Source of the DNA: Physcomitrium patens
Taxonomy: Eukaryota > Streptophyta > Bryopsida > Funariales > Funariaceae
Assembly: GCF_000002425.4 (NCBI RefSeq)
Contig: NC_037255.1
Coordinates: forward strand, 24,145,389 to 24,209,388
Length of the DNA: 64,000 nucleotides
Direction of reading: 5' to 3'
In this document: positions 47,062 to 59,928 of the stretch, piece after piece
How the letters are laid out: each line of letters begins with the position of its first letter
Numbering within the stretch: position 1 is the stretch's first letter
Made by a program: the position numbers and the translations under genes
The notes under the pieces: generated by a model
Told to the model about the DNA's origin: nothing
Database searches by the model: none
Seen by the model: the letters and a program-made list of their open reading frames with translations, nothing else

Positions 47062-47613
47062 TGTCACGGCCATAATCATGTAAGCTAATAATTACATATA
47101 GAAATAGGTAGAAGTAAGTAAAAGTAGATAAAAGTAAGTTAATTCTATAATATTTAATATGGAAACTTCCTAGAAACTTCCTAGACGTTGCTTTGACTTC
47201 ATAGGTGTCTTTAATTGACTTTTTGGATTAGAAACGTGGTCAACAAGTTGGCCATGTGCCACACATGTTGTTAGCTTGAAGATCAAGCTAACTATGTAGC
47301 CCACACATAGAAAAACTTACCTTGTAAGTCAAGGCATGTGTCCTACAAAGTCAACACATATTGGAGGTCCTATAGAACGTCGCCACGTAGCCCCTAGTTA
47401 GATAGTATATATAGAGACAAGAGTGAAGGCTTCTTCACTCATGTCAACTCCTTTTTTGCTCCTAGTCCAGATTCAAGAGTCTTTAATTTCTTATCTTGTG
47501 GCAATAGCCATCCTAGTTTCCTTTTAATATACATACTTGTTTATATTTTGACTTATTATATCGAGATAGCCTTTTTGTGTATATTTTCCCTCATCGAGTC
47601 TTTGTCCTTGACA
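47062..47613 (+). repeat. Element C 3' LTR
   Basis: 552 bp, nearly identical to the 5' LTR. The copy of the self-priming segment (47436-47447) has one T-to-A change. Confidence 0.93.
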
Positions 47614-47982
47614 ACATCTCAACCAAATGTCTTCAGTTCTACCATTATTAGCTACGCATGCTGTCAAGAATTTAGATATATGGTGATCGAGATCAGAGCC
47701 TGGCCAACCACTAAAAGTAGGTAATGGTGCCACACTTGTAGTTCAGTCTCCTAGTACTCTCATTTGTACTGCAATTGGTACTTCTGGCACTCGCGCAGCC
47801 ATTGGTGTTATCACTAGTCTCCTTACTATTTGAATCTGAATTTTTCTTCTTTTGGTTTTTCTTGGACCTGCAATTCTTTTTTGTTGTTCCCATAAGCTAT
47901 TTCTTATACGTAATTGCTCCTGTCTTTCTTTCGTTTGTTGATTAATTCTTTGATAATCCTCTCCTCTATGATTATGACTCAT
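47614..47982 (-). pseudogene. Element D Gag, N-terminal part
   Basis: The frame starts at ATG 47982 with a basic, glutamine-rich head (47743-47982), then a frame change to FSGWPGSDLDHHISKFLTAC and NNGRTEDIWLR at 47620-47733, typical of plant Ty3 capsid starts. It is cut by C at 47613. The start lies about 150 bp after the primer site. Confidence 0.78.
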
Positions 47983-48132
47983 AATCTTTCATTTTTCTTT
48001 ATAAAATCAATACTGCCTTGAATTATAACTTACATATTTGTAATCCTAAAATTGGTTCTTCTCACGTTCTCATTCAACATATAATTCCATCTCCCATACA
48101 ATCAATTTCTAATATTTCATATTGTTATCATT

Positions 48133-48150
48133 TCCTCGGCAGCGGCACCA
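48133..48150 (-). promoter_or_regulatory. Element D primer-binding site (tRNA-Asp type)
   Basis: Minus-strand TGGTGCCGCTGCCGAGGA resembles the complement of the plant tRNA-Asp 3' end, a common Ty3 primer, with about three differences. It lies six bases inside the 5' LTR. Confidence 0.7.
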
Positions 48151-48156
48151 AAATAT

Positions 48157-48708
48157 TGTTCTCATTACATTCAAGCTTCAATAGACCAAAGCAATTGAAC
48201 TAATAGAGGTGGATTCGAATACGGAAAAAGATTGGTTATATGAATTGGGTCTGTTAGTGTCACAATTGACTATACTTTGGCTATCTAAAATCAATTATCA
48301 AACTACAAAACACTGAGGCTTACTACTTTCATCTTAATTCAATCCATAATCTATTCTATGATTATCAATTCAACAATACTTCTCTCAATTACAATTCTTC
48401 ATAAGAAAATAATAAAGAAAACAAAGAGGTAGCACCAAGCTTACCCCGGCTTATGACTCTCAATCTGACTCTCGACTTACGACTCTCACAGTCTAGCTTC
48501 GATCTCTCTTTTCTTATCCTATTTATCCTACCAAAAAGATGATTCATCAGCCAGTTGATTCCAAAGGTTATGTCCCTTTGAATTCTTAACCATTTATTCT
48601 ACTAATAACCTACTATTATCAACTAAACTGCCTAACTATCAGTCTAATTCTCAAGGTTGTCAATAACCAACCAGTAACTTATCACAAAGTTTATTTATCT
48701 ATTCTATA
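48157..48708 (-). repeat. Element D 5' LTR
   Basis: 552 bp matching 8445-9020. The right border is fixed by the AGTAT duplication at 48709-48713. Confidence 0.88.
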
Positions 48709-48713
48709 AGTAT

Positions 48714-49610
48714 TAACATATTTTTTTTATCTTGTTTAAGAAGTAATTGGATTACCTCACAACCAAATCCAATAAGTTTTGCTTCTATGAGTATGACGAG
48801 GACAAGAATTAGTAGGCTTGAGAAGTTTGATGGAACAAGATCAAAATTTTAAGGATTTTTACAACATATTAAGCTCTATTTAAGGATGTATTCTTTCTAA
48901 TATCCCTATGGATTTACTCAAGTCAGATTCATAGGCACACTTCTATCAAGAAGTGCTCTTTCTTAGTTTGCACCTTTAATAGAAAAAGATTTGCAACTCT
49001 TTTATGATTTGAATTCATTCCTAGAATTATTGATGACCACGTTTGAAGAAAGTGATCAAGAAAGAGTAGCAGAGATCAAATTCTTATCTTTATGGCAAGG
49101 ATCATGGTCAGCTATCATATATGTTGCTGAATTCGAAAACCTCACTTGTAATGAGGATTGGAATGATAAAGACCTTATCAATCAATTTCAATATGGATTG
49201 AAGAATAATATCAAAGACTTATTACTGAGAATGCTAAAGATAAAATCTTTGAAATAATTTATTACTCAAGCCATTGCATGTGACAATTAATTATTTAAAA
49301 GATATCAAGAATAAAGATATGGTTGGAGAAGAACAAATCAAATAATGACAATAGCTCCTAAGTTTTCAGAAACTTATTTATGAAAGCCAGAACCAATGCA
49401 AATTGATACATTACATTTTAAATCCTTCATAGAGCAAAAAAAGGATCAACGATGTCAAGAGAGCTTATGTTTATATTGTAGAGAAACTAAACATACTGCT
49501 CAATATTGTCTAAAGAAAACACGTAATTACAAAATGAGAAGCATGATTGCCAAAGAAGATAATGTATCAAAAAACAAATTGATCCAGTTACAATAGAGAT
49601 TGTGTAGCTG
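48714..49610 (+). pseudogene. Element G Gag, broken
   Basis: Collinear with the Gag of C. The piece 48991-49257 covers the capsid end (around FNQFQYGLKN-like residues). The piece 49396-49596 carries the zinc knuckle CLYCRETKHTAQYC and ends like C with a run of Leu/Gln before a stop. Several stops lie between. Confidence 0.8.
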
Positions 49611-49639
49611 GAATCATGTGCAACATCTAATAAAGGTCT

Positions 49640-52476
49640 TATTCTTTTCTTTGATCTCTCATCTTATTTTATAATAGAAGTTTGTTTAGGACCAAAAAAG
49701 CACAAAGTCTTAGCCTTGTTGGATTCAGGAGCCTCAACATATTTTATAGATGAAGACTTTGTTAAAAAATAAGAAATATCCTTAGTTAAAAAAATCAAAC
49801 TTGTGCATGTAGAAGTAATAGATGGATGTTTATTATCTTTTGAAAATGTTACATATGAAACTATTCTAGTAGAAGAGCGATCTTTTGTTATATATGCCAT
49901 GCCCATTGCTGATAGTGAGAATTTATCAAGTGATATTCTTAACCGATATCAAGATTTTCAAGACATTTTTGAAAAGAAGAATGCAGATATTCTTCTAAAG
50001 CATCATCCTTATGATTATACCATTGATCTTCAAGAAAGAACTCAACCACGCTTTGGACCAATCTATAGCCTATCACAAAATGAGCTGACTGCATTCAAAG
50101 AGTATATTGATGAGAAGTTGACTAAGAACTTTATATGCCATTCTAAATCTCCAGCAGGCATTTCTATCTTATTTGTGAAGAAAAAAGACGGATCTCTGTA
50201 GATGTATGTCGATTATTGAGGACTTAACAAGTTAACCATCAAGAATAGGTAACCTATACTTTTGATTTCAGGACTTCTTAATCAAAAAAATCAAGCAAAG
50301 ATCTATACAAAAATAGATCTATGATGAGCATATAACCTAATCTGCATCAAAGAAGGAGATAAATAGAAGACAAATTTTCGAACTAGGTATGGACATTTTG
50401 AATATAATGTCATGCCTTTTGGACTCATAAATGTACTAGCTACTCTTCAACATCTAACGAATGATGTCTTTTATGAGATTCTTAATGATTTTATTGTTTG
50501 TTATTTAAATGACATTTTAATCTATTCTAAGAGTACAAAAAAGCATGAAGTTCAGGTTTTTCATGTGTTATAAAAATTAAAAAATGTAAGATTATATGCA
50601 AAGATTAAAAAAATGGTATATTCTATACTACCCAAGTTGACTTTTTGGGATACATCATTTCTAATGAAGGCCTTATGATGGATACAAAGAAGGTCCAAAC
50701 TATTATAGATTGAAAGATTTCAAGAACAGTAAGAAATGTGCAATACTTTTTTTACTTTGCTAATTATTACTAAATCTTTATCAAGAATATTTTTTAAGTT
50801 GCAGCTCCACTTATACATTTGACTTGCAAAGACAAACTTGAGTAGAATAAAGAAGCTGAACCATTATTTATTGCTTTAAAGAAGGAATTTATTTCTGCAT
50901 TAACTTTGTATTGTGTTGACTTTTTTAAAGCATTTTTTATGGAAACAAATACGTCAGACTTTACCTTGGGTGCAATATTGTCACAAATAGAAACAAATGA
51001 TAAACTCCATCTAATAGCTTTCCATTCTAGAAAATTTTTAGCAATCAAGATTAACTATGAGATCCACAATAAAGAACTTTTTGTAATTGTGGATTTATTT
51101 TTAAGAATGTCATCATTATCTAGAAGATCCTTTAAGTCTAATCATAGTATATATAAATCACAAGAATCTTTAGTATTTCATGTTGCATTTATTTTAAATT
51201 ATTGCTAAGCCCATTGTAGCATGTCATTTTTAAGATTTGATTTCAAAATCACATATCGACCTAAAAAATAATAAGGTTTATCAGATGTTCTTTTTAGACA
51301 CTCTTATCTTGAAGCTTAAATATTTTTTTCTTCGAGCAATAAAATCAACATTGACTATTGATTCGATTTTTGACAAAAAAATTTAATCAAGTATGTTCTC
51401 TGATCTTCTTGTTCATGATATCAATAATCTTTATTCTACGTCTTATGATGTTTCAAATTTTGAGTTCATAAAAAATTTACTCTACTTCAAAGAATTCTTA
51501 TATGTTTTAAAAAGAGAACATCTCTTTCTTTTGGTATATCTAGAGATTTTTGATAGGTGCAAATGTGGAAGGTAATAAAAGACTTTGTCCACTTATGTGA
51601 CATTTTTTCAAGATCAAAAATTCTTTATCATCGATCTTATAGACTTTTCCAACCATTATGTATACTTGAATAACCATGGTCTTCTATTTCTATAGAATTT
51701 ATTATAGATCTTCTAAATTCAAATTCATATGGCTTTATATTTATAATCATAGATCGGTTCACCAAAATGGCATATTTTATACCATATACAAAATCTCTTT
51801 CAAATAAAAAAATAACTAAGCTTTTCATTGATAATATCTATCGCTATCATGGATTGTCAAAAGATATTATATCGGATAGGAGGACTCAATTTGTATCAAG
51901 ATTCTAAAAAATCCTATTCAAGATTTTAAAGGTGGATATAAAACTTTCTTCAACTTTTCATCCTCAAATTGATGGATAAATAAAATGGGTGAATCAAGTT
52001 CTAAGGCAGTATTTGAGATATACCATCAACTATCATTAAGATGATTAGACAATTCTTTTATCATTAACAAAGTTTGCATATAATAATTCGATACATTTTT
52101 CTACTTAATAAATACCTTTATTTGCCAATTATGGTTATCATCTACATCTTGATACTTTTGACTTTTCAAAAGTTGATAATCCTACGATGAAAGATTTATC
52201 AAATCGTTTGTCAAAGCTACATGCAACAGTGAAGATACAATTAAAGGAAGCTCAAAAATGATAAAAGACCAACGTGAATGCTTATTGCATAGAGCAACCA
52301 TAATTCAACGTATGTGACAAGGTTTGGTTACTTTATCATAATATCAAGATTATTTATTCTTATGATTAGTTTGACTATCATAAATTAGAATCTTTTCTTA
52401 TTTGTGAATAAATCAATCGTATTGCTTATTGATTACATCTATTGGAGTCTATAAAGAACCACCTTGTATTTAACGT
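49640..52476 (+). pseudogene. Element G Pol, heavily decayed
   Basis: Protease LLDSGAST near 49720, RT from about 50000 (frame 49803-50201; the later RT is full of stops, with the YLDD box changed to YLND near 50500), RNase H around 50900-51200, integrase 51400-52330. It retains the integrase C-terminal region that C has lost. It is interrupted at 52476 by F. Most differences from C are transitions towards A/T. Confidence 0.82.
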
Positions 52477-53732
52477 TGTCATACTATAAATGCTTACAGT
52501 GTATAAAAATTAGTTAAAACATATTATATGTTGATAAATCTAAATGTGTATTAGAGTGGCTAGTAGATTAAATTAAAAAGAGTTGATATAAGAAACTTTA
52601 CTTTGTTTCTTTATTTCTTTTTATTTTGACATTAAAATATATATATATAGGACCTAAATGTTTAGTATGAAACCTTAGGAAAAGGTGGAAACCTAAGGAT
52701 GAAAATCTAAACTAGTAGGAGGCTAATTGGGAGGGATGAAAGCAAGGCATGGTAGGATGAAGGCAAAGAATGGGGAACTTCATCCCTATTGGTCGAATAC
52801 CATGCCCAATGGGCTTTGAAGAGGCTGCCCGCGACCTTAATAAGGGATTCGGCAACTTCAAAGAGGGCATTCGGAGATTACAGGCTAGGATTGTAAAGTT
52901 TAGGATTTGGAGTACAATTTTTGTACAAAAATTATAGGATTTGGAGTTAGGGTGAAAAAGTTATAGCCGTTTGAAGTTAAGGTATTTATTTAAGATAATT
53001 GTTACTCTTTTGAGAGTACGAGGAGTTTTACAGTAGCTTTTGAAGATCAGAAGGTGCGACTGGAACGGCGATTTCAAGGCCTACATTTTTCACGAAAGAA
53101 TTATTGCTTTTGGAATTTATATGAAGGAGTTGTAAGGAGTTGAAGGTGGCACTTCCAAATCAAAAGCAATAAGTAAAGGGGTTTGTTTGTATTAATGGTT
53201 GGAGCCATTACTTGAGTATTCAGACAAATTTTTGGCTCAAACTTTTTTGGAGAATGTAAATTTTGTGTTAAAAAGCTATATATACAAATTTCGTGGCATT
53301 TGAGATTATATTTTGTGAGATATGAAGAAAATTTCATGTAGGTATATAAAGATAAGGGTTTGAAGCGAGTATTAGGGTTTTTAAGATATCTCAAGATCCG
53401 CAATGAATTTGTGGTTGAAAATTGTTGTAAAAGTTAAAATGAATACATCAGTACTTTAAATAAAATTTGAGTTTGTTTGGACGGTCGGATTAGGAGATAT
53501 GAGGTGTTGAAGTTCAGAAAAATCTCCACATAAGAATTTACAAGGGTTTATAAGATTTTATCATATTTTGGGTGTTGTTGGTTACTTGAGGCTTATGTAT
53601 TTGGTGTAATTACTTAAAAAGGGAAAAATTATATATAAACTTAGGGCTTCTCTTATTTTCAAGCTTGATTGAATAATTAGTGACAGCCAGAAGCCTAGCA
53701 TTTTCTTGAGGCAAACTCTCTCTACCCCGACA
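52477..53732 (+). repeat. Element F 5' LTR
   Basis: 1256 bp, TGTCATAC to CCCCGACA. Shorter than the 3' LTR because of a smaller TA array. Confidence 0.9.
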
Positions 53733-53735
53733 TAT

Positions 53736-53753
53736 TGGTGCTTCTACTGAGAG
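53736..53753 (+). promoter_or_regulatory. Element F primer-binding site
   Basis: TGGTGCTTCTACTGAGAG, three bases after the LTR. It resembles the complement of a plant tRNA-Thr 3' end with several differences. The assignment is tentative. Confidence 0.55.
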
Positions 53754-53777
53754 AGCCTTAAGGCATATGTTTAATTT

Positions 53778-55644
53778 ATGGAGGAAAGGCAACAGGTGCA
53801 TGGAGAGGATAGAAACACTACTAAGGCCTTACAAATAGTAGTGGACAAAGTTGAGAGGTTTGATGGAAGGAATATCACCAAGTTCTTAAGGATTTACACA
53901 TGTGAAAGGGAGGTGCATCAAGTTTCAGAGATGAAGATGATTACCACCTTTGATTTGGTAGTAGTACCAGAAATTAGAGAAAGGATGCAAGAGTCACATA
54001 CTAAAACTATATCATAGAAGAAATTTGAAGAATTCTTGAAAGATGAATTTTTTGAAGAAGATTGAGAAAGAATGACAAGACAGACTTTTTTTGGAGTGGA
54101 TTGAGCAAAGGCTAGGGAATCAATTGACTCCAAATGAATTAATTAGAGAATTTGAGACCAAGTTTGGGCAATTACCACTGCAAGAGAGGCAGCTCTTGGA
54201 AACAAGAAAAACTGGATTATTTTTATAAGCAGCTGATGAATATTTGGAAGACAAGCTTCTCTTTTATCTAGCAGATAAGACATCTGAGAGTGGTTTTATA
54301 AATAATTGGAAGCTAATAAAAGAGACTGTGGAACTTTTGACTAAACAACAGAAGATTAAGACTCGTGGTTTAATATTGAGATTGAAACTAGTACCTACAT
54401 CTCAGAATCAAGGACTACCTCAAAAAATGATCAAGATTGTAAATGATGGTACTCTTCAAGAATTAATTAAGGACATACAATATTTGAAGGTAGAAATGAT
54501 AGAGTTGAAGAAATTCCAAATAGTAAATTCATTAAAGATAATTGAAGGCTCAAAGGGATTTGTAGAGAGATGTATATAGTGTGACAATCCAAACTACAAG
54601 TGAGGTGAATATAACAGCTATAAAGGTGCAATCAAGGAAGATATTATATACTTCAAAGAAGGCAAGATAAGACTCACAGGGTCAGATGAGCCTTTAAAGA
54701 CAAATTTTGAAAAAGGTGGCATGAAAAAATTGATAGAAGAGTAAATAGCAAGAAATAATGACATATAAGGAGAAGGAGTTGAGTCTTACTTTGTTACAAT
54801 TGAACAAAAAATACTTAAGGCTATTTTCCTACCAACTACAGAAGTTATGATCAGGAGAGCTGAAGCTATCAGAAAAATGATTGAATAGAATGATCTAATT
54901 GATGCTATTAGTATTAAAGCATATTTATGTGGAGACAAATATGATGATGATTTATACAATGCCATGGTTGAAGAAAAAAGAGGTAGAGCTATTCATGAAG
55001 AAGATGTTATTGAGCTTGAAAATAAGAGGAGGTCTCCAAGAAACAAAGAAGCTTTTAAGGACCAAAAATCGGAGAAAATGCCTTCTTCTACTCATCTTGG
55101 TGGTGCACCATTACCAAAAGAGTGGTGGGAGAAGAGCAAAGAGAAGGAAAAAGATGAAACAAGCAAACCTAAACGTAAAAATCCTGCTTATAAGCTTCAA
55201 TCTGACATTGAAACATCTACAAATATGAAGAGCATTTTGAAAAAAAAGATCTTAGATGCAAAAATTGAATTTACTCTAAGAGAGATTCTTGGTATAACTA
55301 AAAAGGATTTCCATGAGTTGATCATCAATGTGATAAAGAAGAAGAGGCAAATGACATTTGAAGCTATTATGGTAGAGGCATTGGATACTTGGATAACTAT
55401 GGATGAGGAAGAAGAGATAGAGCAGGTATTTACACAATTTGCAATATTAAAAGCTAGAATTAAGGTTGATATGGAGAATGAGGCTTTAAATAAATATGAA
55501 GAAGCTATAGATGAGCATCAAATGAAATGTGCATCTATGAAAATTACTGGGATAAAGAAGAATGCACAAGAAGCAAGTGTAAATACTTGTTCTAAATGTG
55601 ATAATGATGGAATGGGAAATAATAGCTATTTAATTCTTTATTAG
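53778..55644 (+). pseudogene. Element F Gag, broken
   Basis: Pieces 53778-54017, 54244-54579 and 54964-55644 follow the Gag of E (FDGRNITKFLRIYT, LLTKQQK, KIEFTLREILGITKKDFHEL). The zinc-knuckle position (near 54570-54620) has lost its conserved His and last Cys (both now Tyr) and has a stop. The last piece contains a second Cys pair (CSKCDNDG) of unclear role. Confidence 0.85.
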
Positions 55645-55668
55645 GTTAGAGCTACTACGGAGACATAT

Positions 55669-56115
55669 GTGAGGTTGGGAGACTCTAAAGATCCAATTTT
55701 GGCTTTAGTTGATCATGGATCAGAAATCAATATCATGTCAAGGCAAATATATGAGAAAAATAAGTGGCCAATTGATACCAATCATGGTTGGATAATTAGA
55801 GCTGCAAATAACCAACAAGGTGATTTATACGAAGCTTGTCCAGCTATAAGGACTAGAATTAGAGATGTAGAAGTGGAGCAAAATTTCTTCGTGCAAAACT
55901 CTACTACATATTCGATAATACTTGGTCAATCCTATATTATAGCTACTAGAATGGAAACTAGAATCTTGGATGATGGTTCACACTATGCCAGGATTCGTAG
56001 TTGGGATGAAAGAAAAGCTGTGCAGTTTATTACTGTGAAACCTATTCATGAAAGGCATAAAGAACAATTAAGAGGGATGCCTTTGGAGCCAAGAAACAAC
56101 TTTGTAGATTTCTAG
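55669..56115 (+). pseudogene. Element F aspartic protease
   Basis: 148 codons with VDHGSEINIMS and ILGQSYIIATRMET, collinear with E. The piece itself is unbroken; stops separate it from Gag (about 55643) and from RT (about 56113). Confidence 0.82.
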
Positions 56116-56141
56116 AAAGCACCTTTGTAGAATGGGGACAC

Positions 56142-58418
56142 ATGGGTGCAAATAAGTCATCTACAAATCCCATTGTAGATAATATGAATTTTGGATTTTT
56201 AAACTTGACTAGTAATGGATTTGTGAATATTCGAAAGATTAAAGATTTAGATTTTGTACATAGAAGAATGGTGAAGAAACAAGAGAAAAACTTAAAAAGA
56301 GTGGATTTAGTTTCAAGTGATGAAGCCATAGTTGGAGTAATAGAAGTAGGTTTGGAAGATGATTTGATAAAGGTTCTCGAGAATTTAGCTATAAGCATAG
56401 ATGGAAATGTTATAGTAGAAATATATTCAAGAGAGACTTATGAAGAATTAGAAAAGATAGTGGTAATTGGTGGGCTTGCTACAAGCTATGGATTGAAATA
56501 TGAAGCTAAAATACAAATTAAATATAAAGTTGTAGTAAGAAAGGTAAAGCCTATAGCTACTCAATTACCAATTGATACTATGGATCATATCAACCAAGCA
56601 ATTAAAGAGCCAAGTCTAAGAGAAGGACGTAGATTTGGGCATCAATTTACTTAAGAATCATTAACTAAATTGAAGATTAGAGGAGGTGATTTCTTGACAT
56701 CAACAAAAAAAATTATATTTCAAGAAATGCTTATTAGGCATGGTAAGGCATTTGCCTCAACTCCTGATGAAATTGGATGTGTGGATCCTAACATTGTAGT
56801 ACCTATGGTAATCTTTACTGTGTCACATATTCCATGGAATTTAAAGCCTATACCTGTGCCTAGAGCTTTACTTCTAAAGTTGATAGAATTACTAAAAGAA
56901 AAGGTGAAGATGGATATTTTAGAACCTTCAATTGCTTCCTATTCTAATAGATGGTTCACAGTACCCAAGAAGTCAAGGGCATTAAGGTTTATTCAGGATA
57001 TGCAACCTGCAAATAGAGTAACTATTCGAAATATGAGATCAGGTCCTATAGTAGATGAAGTAGCTCAACAATTTGTAAGTCATGCCATCTACTCTATTGG
57101 AGACTTATATTCTGGATATGACCAATTTCAATTAGCTAAAGAGAGTAGGGACTTAACTACCATTAAGACTCCTTTGGGTTTAATGAGGATGTGTACCTTA
57201 CCTCAAGGTGCAATCAACTGAGTGGTTCATATGCAAAATGTTATGAAACAAATATTGAAAGAATTTATTCCTGAAAAAACCATATCATTTTTGGATGATA
57301 TACCTATAAAGAGAGATAAAAAAGAAGACAAGGATGAGACTATGGAGGTTGAAGGTTGTAGAAAGTTTGTGAAGAAACATATTGAAGATGTGGCTCAGAT
57401 ATTGGAGAGATTGGAGTCAGTGAATCTCACGTTATCTTTGGAGAAATCAAGCTTTGGAGTTGATGAGATTCTAGTGGTGGAACACATGTGTAGCAGGTAT
57501 GGTAGGAAACCAAATTCTGATAAAATTGATGCTATATCTAGAATGAAGGCTTATAAAAATATTATAGAAGTTAGAAGGTTTTTAGGAGCATGTGTGTTCT
57601 ATCACATTTAGGTGCCTCACTTTGCCCATATCTCAGAGCCACTATATAAGTTATTAAGGAAGGGTAAGAGATTTGTTTGAAAAGAAGAACAAAAAATAGC
57701 TATGAAAAACATAAAAAAGGTGTTGAGTTCATTACTTGTGCTTAGATAAGTAGATTATCAATGTGGAAGATCAATGGTTGTAACAGTGGATACAAGCCCT
57801 ATAGCAATTGGATGGGCTATTAGACAAGATGATGTAGAAGGGAGAAGATTTGCTATAAGGTTTGGAGCTAGGATTCTTATAAAGAGGCAAAGGGCTTATC
57901 CACAAGTTAAAAGAGAGCTTTTGAGAGCACTCACCGTTTTAAAGGTTGAGAGGAATTATTTGATTGGAGCAAGTATGGTTATGGAAACAAATTGTTTGCC
58001 ATTACTTGGAATGATAATTAACTGTACTACTCCAGACATTGCCATGTTAAGATGGATAGCCTACATAAGAACATTAAATCTTATTTTAGTACATATCACT
58101 GACAAAGAAAACTTGGTGGCGGATATGTTGTCTAGAGCTAGATATACCTTTGAAGAGGAAATGATGGCACACGAAGGAGGTGAAGATCAAGAAGAGAAGA
58201 GTTATGGAAATTCATTTGTTATTGGTGGAATGGATTTTGGTGATAAGGTTCAAAAATTCTATGAAGGTTTATATGAAGGTAGATTGAAGGATATTGGAAT
58301 TTATTTAAGCACAATGAAGAAACAAGAAGGAGGGATGGATAAAACCTTCAAAGATATTAAACATCAATCCTATAGTTATTTGCTTAGAGATGGATTCCTA
58401 TGGAAGAGGCCAAAATGA
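56142..58418 (+). pseudogene. Element F reverse transcriptase-RNase H
   Basis: Pieces 56142-56654, 56670-57221, 57222-57611 and 57774-58418. RT has GDLYSGYDQ, LPQGAIN (the E motif with T to I) and SFLDDIPIK. RNase H has TVDTS, KREL, METNCLP (the third acidic residue of E, Asp 550, is Asn here) and NLVADMLS. Stops at 57611 and about 57680 fall where E has Trp. Confidence 0.87.
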
Positions 58419-59600
58419 GGTGAAAAAATTCCATTGAGGATAGGAGATCTTGAAACTAAGTTTAAGATTTTAAAAGAATATCATGATATACTTTGGGCAG
58501 GGCACAAAGGAGTTTGGACTACATATACCAAGATCAAAGAAAGGTATTGGTAGAAAGATTTATACAGGGATGTAGAAGACTTTGTGAGCTCCTGTACAAA
58601 GTGTCAACTACAATCTAAAGTTAGGTACAGAGATGGATTACATCCTACTTATCGACCTTCAATACATTTTCAATAGGTGATTGATTTGGTAGCTATGCCA
58701 ATAGGACTTTGGGGTATGAAATACTTGATTTTGGCAAGAGAAGAGCTATCAAATTATGTTGAAGGGAGGTCTTTGAGAACCAAGACTACAAAAGTAATAT
58801 GCAAATTTATATTGGAAGACATCTTTAATAGATATGGTAGCATTGGGAGGATGAGAGCTGATAGAGGAGAATTATATGCTGTTGAAGAAAGAGAATTTTT
58901 CAAAAAGTATAGAGTTCAATTGAAGTTGACTACTTCTTATAATCTTGAAGCCAACTGAAAGAGTGAGGGATCATCCTCCTGTCATTTATGCATTGGTTAA
59001 GACATGTAAAGGTAAATCAATTCAATGGCCTAAACTGCTTCTATTTTTTTTATGAATTGATAGAACTACTTACAGTACTATCATTGATTATATGCCCATG
59101 GAATTAATATTAAGACAAAAATCTATGATGCCAACTGAAGAAACCTATCCTACATGGATATTTTTATCTTGAAAAGATGATATAAATAGAGAAAGATTAT
59201 TGAAGCTTCAAATCCAACAATTGGGTAGGTTACTTAAAGACCTACAAATTGTAGCTGAGAGGTTAAAGAAAGCAAGATTGAAAAATAAAAAAAGATTTGA
59301 TAAGACTCATAGGTTGAAGCTTAAGCCTATAGAAATTGGAGATTAGGTTCTAGTTTATGATAGCAGCCTTGAGCATCAACATAGTACTATAAAGAAATTT
59401 ACAAAAAAATAGTTTAGACCATATGTCGTGGTTACAGTCCATGATAATACCACATATACTTTACGTGAGTTAGATGGAGCTATCATAAGGAATCCAATAG
59501 CAAGGAAGAGGATGAAGACTTTCAAAAAAAGAGATGGGTTATTTCAAATAGAAGACCTTCAAGAATTCTTACCTCAATATTTAAACCAAGAAGATTAAGA
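58419..59600 (+). pseudogene. Element F integrase
   Basis: HHCC zinc domain (HDILWAGH, CTKC), then the core: first Asp in VIDLVAMP, second in RADRGEL, Glu region shortly after 58950 disturbed by a frameshift. Piece 58677-58958 is open. The C-terminal strand and basic tail are readable to about 59597. At least six stops coincide with Trp codons of E. Confidence 0.83.
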
Positions 59601-59696
59601 AGAAGAGTCTATGAGTAATTCAAAGAAAACTCAAAAAAATGAAGAAGAATAATATGTGGCATATACTTAAGGATGTACAAATTTGGAAGGAATGGA

Positions 59697-59896
59697 TGTC
59701 ACACTATAAATGCTTATAATGTGTAAAAATTAGTTAAAACATATTATATGTTGATAAATCTAGATGTGTGTTAGAGTCGCTAGTAGATTAAATTAAAAGG
59801 AGTTGGTATAAGAAACTTTACTTTGTTTTTTATTTCTTTTGATTTTGATATTAAAATATATACAAATATATATATCTATATACAAATATATATATC

Positions 59897-59928
<32 letters not shown>

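Larger units (their letters stand above)
41423..47613 (+). mobile_element. Element C: Tcn1-like chromovirus in D gag
   Basis: 6191 bp with LTRs of 551 and 552 bp (41423-41973, 47062-47613), gag, protease-RT-RNase H, integrase, chromodomain and a small extra ORF, all on the plus strand. It is flanked by CCATC (41418-41422) and ACATC (47614-47618), a 5-bp duplication with one difference; removal restores the gag frame of D only with 5 bp. LTRs are nearly identical, so it is young, but gag has five stops and integrase a frameshift. Tcn1-clade chromoviruses are known from fungi, mosses and lycophytes. Confidence 0.92.
8445..48708 (-). mobile_element. Element D: Ty3-type retrotransposon hosting five insertions
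   Basis: LTRs at 8445-9020 and 48157-48708 bound a 40,264-bp composite flanked by a perfect 5-bp duplication AGTAT (8440-8444 and 48709-48713). Removing B, S2, S1, E and C, each with one copy of its duplication, leaves about 7.8 kb reading gag, protease, RT, RNase H, integrase and a coiled-coil ORF on the minus strand. The primer site fits tRNA-Asp. The RT and integrase look like ordinary plant Ty3 elements without a chromodomain. All genes carry stops or frameshifts. Confidence 0.9.

Noticed and set aside
41423..47613. Fungal contamination, because Tcn1-like and FLDD-type elements also occur in fungi
   Set aside because: The elements are nested with a tRNA-Asp-primed plant-type Ty3 element and with plant telomere-like repeats; nothing fungal was seen apart from these shared lineages.
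41423..47618. 4-bp duplication for element C
   Set aside because: A 4-bp removal shifts the gag frame of D, whereas 5 bp (CCATC/ACATC) keeps it open.
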